64,000 bases of DNA from contig JALWNT010000021.1 of NCBI GenBank assembly GCA_027080995.1, positions 1-64,000 of the forward strand. Direction: 5' to 3'. Positions within the stretch are counted from its first letter, which is position 1; each line of letters starts with the position of its first letter. Shown in pieces: positions 59,263-64,000 of this stretch. The notes beneath the pieces were generated by a model that saw only the letters and a list, made by a program, of their open reading frames with translations, ran no database searches and was not told the origin of the DNA. This DNA is from Campylobacteraceae bacterium. GTDB lineage: Bacteria; Campylobacterota; Campylobacteria; Campylobacterales; Sulfurovaceae. Both the position numbers and the translations under genes were made by a program.

Positions 59263-61744
59263 TCGCTTCATCCTCGGAAGAATCTCGTGTCAGGCGTATG
59301 ACGATTGCTTCGATATTTTGGCAGAAGTTTCCGTTTTTCTCGATGAGAAAAAGGTCGTTTGTTTTGCCTTTGAGTGTGTGGATTTTGGCGGAGGCTATGT
59401 CGACACCCAAGGCATCAAACAAAGCGATGAGATAGGCTAAAAGTCCCGGCTGATCGGCCGTTCGGAGTTTGAGCATCCCATATTCACGGGAGTGGTCGCA
59501 GTCTACCTCCAAATCATTGTGTTGAACGTCGGGTCGGCGAAGCTTCAACTCGGGATGGGGGGTAAAAGAGGCTTTGATAAACTCCTCCAGCTGCGGGATT
59601 TCGCTTGGATCGAGACGTTCGTTGAAATCGATCTTGAAGTATTTTAGGCCGTCGAAGAGTTTGGTGATTTCCATGCTGACAACCTGCAAACGGGAGAGGC
59701 GGGAGAGCAGATAGGAGAGATTGAAGTCGTGGCGTCGGATGATTTCGATCGTCAGGTAACGGCTGTTGCTGATCCGGTAACGATACTCTTCGGTCTTCCA
59801 TGCCTCCTGGGCGATGCTGACGATCCGTTTGGTGCTGTGGCGGATGAAAAAAGCATCGGAATTGATGGCGAGGATTTTTGTCCGCAGGGCACGGGGCAGG
59901 GCATTGAAAGCCCGGCTTCTTTTGAGGCGATCGACTGCCGCCATCCGTTTGGAGGTCTCATCCAGACGGCTCTCGTGCCGCAGACTCTCGACGGCTTCTT
60001 TGTAGAGGGTGCGTAGCAGTTTGGCGCTGTAGTCGTTGTAGACGTCGGTACCGACCCCTTTCATGTCGGCGTAGGTGAGCAGATAGATCATATCGAGCAT
60101 CGTTTTGCTGCCGAATCGGGAGGCGAAGCGCATCACCACCTTTTCGCTGTAGATATCCTCCCGTTGGGCGGTGGTACTCATCAATGTATGGTAAAGAATA
60201 AGCCGTTCTCCCCGGGCGATCGCTTTGTCGCTGAGTCCGAGTTTTTGCGCGAAGATCCGAAAGAGTGAAGCGCCGACCTGGTGGTGGTCGCGTTTGCGTC
60301 CCTTGCCGGCATCGTGAAGCAGGGCGGCGATCTTCAGCGTCCGCCGATCCTCATCGTCGAGGGCTTCATAAAGTTCCCGGATGAGGGGGTCGTCGATGTT
60401 TTCGAGATGACGAAGCGTCTCAAGTGAGTGTCGATCGACAGCGTAACGATGGTATCCGTCGAACTGCGGCAGGTCGATCACTTTTTTCATCGGAGGGATC
60501 AGATACCCCAGCAGTCTCGCCTCCGAGAGCGTCGTCAGCACCGCATGCGATTGGGCTCGGTCGAAGAGTCTGCGCAGCTCTCGGTAGAGCGACGTGTCGG
60601 GCCGTTCGGGCCGTTCGGCATGGATCAGAGAATCGAGCAGCCGGGGGTGGGGCGAGAAAGCGCGCTGTGCATGTCGGCTCATCGTCTTGAGATGGGCCTG
60701 AAGTTTGCGATGGCGGGTTTCGGGGAGCAGGCGGTCGGCATAGAGTTCGGGCAAGAGGGGGCCGATCATCTTCTCCAGCCAGATTTCACTGTAGAGATGA
60801 ATTGTTTTGAGGTGTCCGGTGACCCGCCGGGCGAGGCGGAGCTGCCCGCGGTAACTGCTTTCGAATTTGAGCAGGCGGGCCAGATCCGGGAGGAGCTCCA
60901 GACGGATTCGATCGGTTTTTTTGCCGGTGACGATGTGCAAAGCGCTGCGCAGACGAAAGAGAAACTCCAGTGCCTGATGAAACTCCCGATAGTCGTCGGG
61001 ATCGACGATCGAGCTGTCTAACTCCCGGATTCGGGGAACGTTATAGAGGAGTTTGCCGATCCAGTAGACCATGTTGGCGTCGCGAAATCCTCCGACTCCC
61101 TCTTTGATATTGGGCTCCATCGTCAGGGGATACTGCCGATGGTGGCTCCTGCGCTCTTCGACCTTTTGCCGGATAAAAATCTCGGGATCTTCGAAGCGGA
61201 TCTCTTTGATCCGGTTTTCGATTCCTGTCCAAAGAAAGCGGGAGCCCTCGAGAAAGCGGGATTCGAGAATGGCGCTTTTGATGGTGATGTCGCTACGGGC
61301 CACTTCGGGGAGTTCCGAGACTTCATGGACTCGATGGCCGAGCTTGAGTCCCGTATCCCAAAGCAGATAGAGGATCTTTTCGATCAACTCCTTGGTACGG
61401 TAACCGGGGGTCTCTTCGTAGACCATCATCAGATCGATGTCGGAGTAGGGGCAGAGTTGCTCCCGGCCGTAGCTTCCGAGTGCAACCAGCGTCAAAGGGA
61501 TGTGGTTTTTGAGAGGAAGGTACTGACCGAAACTCTCGCGAAGTGCAACCTTGTAGATTAGTTTGATCACCGCATCCATGGTGCGGGTATGGCGAAAAAG
61601 GAAATCTCTCCCGCCTGTCTGGCCAAAGAGTTCGGGAAGGGTTGAAAAATACTCCTTGAGAAAGCCTTTGATCGCTTTGGCGATTTCGATATCCGGGGCG
61701 TTTTCATAGAGAAGTTCTTCAACTTTTGCGGTAAGGGTGCGCAT
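59249..61744 (-). CDS. glnD: [Protein-PII] uridylyltransferase/uridylyl-removing enzyme
   Basis: 831 residues. GlnD senses glutamine and modifies PII proteins. Order: nucleotidyltransferase domain with GSYGREQLCPYSDIDL (90-105), GlnE-like helical part, HD hydrolase domain (LLHDAGKGRKRDHH), and two ACT domains at the C-terminus. The start at 61744 has GGAG upstream; the frame is open for 64 more codons, which overlap the mqnE promoter and are rejected. The partner glnB/glnK genes are not in the window. Confidence 0.93.
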   Translation of the reverse strand: MRTLTAKVEELLYENAPDIEIAKAIKGFLKEYFSTLPELFGQTGGRDFLFRHTRTMDAVIKLIYKVALRESFGQYLPLKNHIPLTLVALGSYGREQLCPYSDIDLMMVYEETPGYRTKELIEKILYLLWDTGLKLGHRVHEVSELPEVARSDITIKSAILESRFLEGSRFLWTGIENRIKEIRFEDPEIFIRQKVEERRSHHRQYPLTMEPNIKEGVGGFRDANMVYWIGKLLYNVPRIRELDSSIVDPDDYREFHQALEFLFRLRSALHIVTGKKTDRIRLELLPDLARLLKFESSYRGQLRLARRVTGHLKTIHLYSEIWLEKMIGPLLPELYADRLLPETRHRKLQAHLKTMSRHAQRAFSPHPRLLDSLIHAERPERPDTSLYRELRRLFDRAQSHAVLTTLSEARLLGYLIPPMKKVIDLPQFDGYHRYAVDRHSLETLRHLENIDDPLIRELYEALDDEDRRTLKIAALLHDAGKGRKRDHHQVGASLFRIFAQKLGLSDKAIARGERLILYHTLMSTTAQREDIYSEKVVMRFASRFGSKTMLDMIYLLTYADMKGVGTDVYNDYSAKLLRTLYKEAVESLRHESRLDETSKRMAAVDRLKRSRAFNALPRALRTKILAINSDAFFIRHSTKRIVSIAQEAWKTEEYRYRISNSRYLTIEIIRRHDFNLSYLLSRLSRLQVVSMEITKLFDGLKYFKIDFNERLDPSEIPQLEEFIKASFTPHPELKLRRPDVQHNDLEVDCDHSREYGMLKLRTADQPGLLAYLIALFDALGVDIASAKIHTLKGKTNDLFLIEKNGNFCQNIEAIVIRLTRDSSEDEAITRF

Positions 61745-61815
61745 CCGTTCTCCTTGGTGACGGCTCGAAGGACCGAGGCTTGGACCCGAGACGATCCACA
61801 GAAAAATAATTGGGT

Positions 61816-61821
61816 TATAAT
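61816..61821 (+). promoter_or_regulatory. Probable mqnE promoter (-10)
   Basis: TATAAT in GGGTTATAATACCGC, in the divergent spacer with glnD, 34 bp before the chosen GTG start. It rules out the in-frame TTG at 61810 as a start. Confidence 0.5.
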
Positions 61822-61854
61822 ACCGCAAACTTGAGGACAGGATGGAATGGGAAC

Positions 61855-62931
61855 GTGCATGAATGCAACGAATTGATCGCCAAGATCGAGGCGGGTGAGC
61901 GGCTGGGACAGAAAGAGGGGGAAACCCTTTACGCATTGGATCTTTTGACGTTGGGGCGTCTTGCTTCCCGAATTCGGGAGACGAAGTATGGCCGCAAGAG
62001 TTACTTCAACGTCAACCGTCATATCAATCCGACAAACGTTTGCAAAGATATTTGCAAATTCTGTGCCTACAGCGCCAGCCGGAAAAATCCGAATCAATAC
62101 ACGCTGAGTCACGAGGAGATCCTGGCCATCGCCGACGAAGCCGTCGCCAAGGGAGCAAGGGAGGTGCACATCGTCTCGGCACACAATCCCGACGCCGGTC
62201 TCGACTGGTATCTCGGGGCCTTTCGCAGGATCAAAGAGCTTCACCCCGAGCTGCATGTCAAAGCACTTACCGCTGCGGAGGTGAATTTCCTTGCCGAGAG
62301 CAACGGATTGAGTTACGACGAAATGATCGATTTGATGATCGACAGCGGTGTCGACTCCATGCCCGGAGGCGGAGCGGAGATTTTCGACGAAGAGGTCCGT
62401 GACTACATCTGCAAAGGCAAAGTCAGCTCCCGGCAGTGGCTGGATATCCACCGCAAATGGCACGAACGGGGTCGGCAGAGCAACGCCACAATGCTCTTCG
62501 GTCATGTCGAATCCCGGGCCCATCGAATCGATCACATGCTCCGCCTTCGAGATCTTCAGGACGAAACGGGCGGCTTCAACGCGTTTATTCCTTTGGTCTA
62601 TCAAAGGGAGAACAACTTTCTCCGAGTCGAGGAGTTCCCCACCGCCCAGGAGATCCTCAAGACGTACGCCATCGCCCGCATTCTGTTGGATAACATCCCG
62701 CATATCAAAGCCTACTGGGCCACCTCCACGATCGGTCTGGCGCTTTTGGCCCAGGAGTTCGGAGCCGACGACTTGGATGGGACAATCCAAAAAGAGTCGA
62801 TCCAGTCTGCCGCCGGCGCCGCCAGCGCCCAGGGAATGGAGCTCGATGAATTTGTCTCCCTGATCAAAAACAGCGGTTTCATTCCGGTGGAACGCGACAG
62901 CCTTTATAACGAACTCGTTGTGTATGAGTAG
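61855..62931 (+). CDS. mqnE: Aminofutalosine synthase MqnE (radical SAM)
   Basis: 358 residues from GTG 61855. MqnE joins SAM-derived radical chemistry with chorismate-derived enolpyruvyl-benzoate to form aminofutalosine, the second step of the futalosine menaquinone pathway used by Campylobacterota. The cluster motif is HINPTNVCKDICKFCAYSASRK (three Cys), followed by EVHIVSAHNPD, MPGGGAEIF and a C-terminal TIM-barrel closure. MqnC is a close relative; the start region and EIFDEEVRDYICKGK segment favour MqnE. Other mqn genes are not in this window. Confidence 0.88.
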   Translation: MHECNELIAKIEAGERLGQKEGETLYALDLLTLGRLASRIRETKYGRKSYFNVNRHINPTNVCKDICKFCAYSASRKNPNQYTLSHEEILAIADEAVAKGAREVHIVSAHNPDAGLDWYLGAFRRIKELHPELHVKALTAAEVNFLAESNGLSYDEMIDLMIDSGVDSMPGGGAEIFDEEVRDYICKGKVSSRQWLDIHRKWHERGRQSNATMLFGHVESRAHRIDHMLRLRDLQDETGGFNAFIPLVYQRENNFLRVEEFPTAQEILKTYAIARILLDNIPHIKAYWATSTIGLALLAQEFGADDLDGTIQKESIQSAAGAASAQGMELDEFVSLIKNSGFIPVERDSLYNELVVYE

Positions 62932-63031
62932 CTTATTACCGCACCAATTCGCTTTGTAAGTTGCGCCCCATCAATCCTCTCTTGTTCCGAGATGGGAAAA
63001 AATGTAGGTTTTGTATCTGGCGCTTTCACTT

Positions 63032-63059
63032 TCGAACAACGGATCACGAAAAACGAACA
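63032..63059. repeat. ACGAAAA-type heptamer array at the end of the GH57 gene
   Basis: Four units in phase: TCGAACA, ACGGATC, ACGAAAA, ACGAACA. It ends five bases outside the complement of the GH57 stop codon (63065-63067), and its unit matches the CGAAAAA array at the dnaX stop. Confidence 0.65.
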
Positions 63060-63064
63060 GCGTT

Positions 63065-64000
63065 TCAAACAAACCAATTTTCCGAGAAGTCGTCTTTGAG
63101 ATCGAGAGTGAGTTCGCCGGAGGCGGGGAGGGTCTGTATGATTCGGTCGTCGTTCTCCAACTCGAGACGTAGATGCAGCGTGCGGAGTTTGCCGAAGAGT
63201 GTTTTGTCGAGTGCGACTTCGAGGATTTCATCTTTAGCGAGTCGTACGCCCTGGGGCAGTGAATGGCCGTCGAGGGGAAGCGTCAAAGGCGCACTGTTTT
63301 CGTCGGGATAGAGGAGGAGGCGGGAGTCGTCGTCCAGGCGCTCCATATCGCCGTCAAAGCGCAGGTAGACGGTGGAGTCGTCTTCGCCCCAGTAGAGGGT
63401 TTTGACGGGGCCGCGCAGACCCTCCATCGTGGAGTAGAGGCGGCTTTCGTCGCTGCGGCCGGCTCCCAGCCATTCGAAGAAGGAGCTCACCCGCCCGTCG
63501 ATGACGGGGCTGATGGGGAACTTGGGAGCGTCGATGAGGGCGCGGTGGTCCTGGTGGCCGATGATGGGAAGGTAGAGAGCGGAGGGAACGGCCAAGCCGG
63601 CGAGCCGATAAGTGTCGATGAGATGGCGGCGAAAGAGCGCGTCGAACTCTTTGGCGTAGTCGGTGTGGTGGTCGTCGCCGTACCACCAGAACCAATCGGA
63701 ACACTCGGCGGCGAGAAAGTGATAGCGGATCCGTTCACGGGTGGCTTCGTCGAGCTCTTTTTCGTGGTGTTTCAGATCCCGGCGGGCTTGGTAGATCATC
63801 TCCCACGCGGCGTTTTTCTGCGGATGGCCGACCCAGGTGTCGAAGGTACCGTTGATCCAGGAGCCCGGATGCAGGCGGGGTAACTCTTGGGCATCGTCCT
63901 CGGCGTCTTCGTCCATCGTGACGGTACGGCACTTCTCGTCGTTGTCGAGTCGGCGGTAGAGCGCCTCGAAAAAGGGGCGGCCGTTTTCGGGGAAAAATTC
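63065..64000 (-). CDS. Glycoside hydrolase family 57, C-terminal part
   Basis: The gene runs out of the window; 311 codons are present, and the frame is open to the edge. GSWINGTFDTWVGHPQKNAAWEMIYQARRDL and DWFWWYGDDHHTDYAKEFDALFRRHL are hallmark segments of large bacterial GH57 alpha-amylase/amylopullulanase-like enzymes, followed by a beta-sandwich tail. These enzymes act on alpha-glucans such as glycogen in the cytoplasm. The catalytic nucleophile is upstream of the edge, so activity cannot be judged. Confidence 0.85.
   Translation of the reverse strand, partial: EFFPENGRPFFEALYRRLDNDEKCRTVTMDEDAEDDAQELPRLHPGSWINGTFDTWVGHPQKNAAWEMIYQARRDLKHHEKELDEATRERIRYHFLAAECSDWFWWYGDDHHTDYAKEFDALFRRHLIDTYRLAGLAVPSALYLPIIGHQDHRALIDAPKFPISPVIDGRVSSFFEWLGAGRSDESRLYSTMEGLRGPVKTLYWGEDDSTVYLRFDGDMERLDDDSRLLLYPDENSAPLTLPLDGHSLPQGVRLAKDEILEVALDKTLFGKLRTLHLRLELENDDRIIQTLPASGELTLDLKDDFSENWFV

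Noticed and set aside
1-64000. tRNA or rRNA genes and riboswitches
   Set aside because: I looked through the intergenic regions and saw no cloverleaf, rRNA segment or recognised riboswitch core; a covariance-model scan would be the decisive test.

Overview
The window is a compact, gene-dense bacterial chromosome segment, almost certainly from a Campylobacterota (Epsilonproteobacteria) chemolithotroph of the Sulfurovum/Nitratifractor type. The reasons are protein similarity as I recognise it (DnaX ending, HsrA/CosR-like atypical regulator, FlgZ-type zinc-ribbon protein, MqnE of the futalosine menaquinone route, TrhP/CmoB tRNA modification), a glyQ - nif3-like - flgZ-like - waaA - rluA-like block that I remember from Helicobacter pylori, and promoters that show a TATAAT-like -10 box without a clear -35. 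The species is an inference; no rRNA or other marker is present. I found no tRNA, rRNA, CRISPR array, transposase or phage gene.

Layout. 1-4500: end of a histidine kinase, an Fe-S oxidoreductase, hemN and argF, with repeat-filled spacers. 4.5-16.8 kb: dnaX facing a small-protein/cyclophilin/cmoB operon, an HsrA-like regulator, a hotdog protein, a metallo-hydrolase, a DUF455 ferritin-like protein, a DegT aminotransferase - lpxK - argB run, and a lone cysteine formate dehydrogenase followed by yraN. 16.7-26.5 kb: a c-di-GMP phosphodiesterase-like gene, trxA-trxB-dapB, purF - radical SAM, a secreted deacetylase, trhP-purE and a glutaredoxin. 26.5-34.4 kb: glyQ to the thiE-like gene, including waaA, ffh and atpB. 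34.4-37.5 kb: a dihaem peroxidase in an operon with a membrane GGDEF-EAL protein. 37.7-45.3 kb: gatB - potassium channel - RCK protein - gpsA, then glyS-era. 45.4-54.1 kb: an eight-gene MSHA-type pilus/type II secretion-like assembly operon without pilin genes. 54.1-64 kb: antiporter, a three-gene AI-2E/lipid kinase/phosphoesterase operon, glnD, mqnE and the end of a GH57 glycoside hydrolase.

Most of the sequence is GC-rich and uses C/G-ending codons. The pilus operon and the two EAL-domain genes are visibly more AT-rich, so they may have a separate history; they could also work together, because MshE-type ATPases are known c-di-GMP receptors.

The most unusual feature lies between the genes. 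Many spacers, nearly always starting at or within a few bases of a stop codon, carry degenerate tandem arrays with a strict 7-bp period. Unit families include TTAGCAC, GACTAGN, ATTCTCA, ATTTTGG, AAATAGA, ATTAACT and ACGAAAA. In several cases the repeat itself supplies the stop codon and the last residues of the upstream protein. The arrays sit beside three-base-loop GC hairpins, REP-like GTAG palindromes, long perfect palindromes spanning stop codons (purE, rluA-like) and a two-copy MITE-like element. I see this period-7 system as the best candidate for something undescribed here; similar heptamer repeats (STRR) are known from cyanobacteria.
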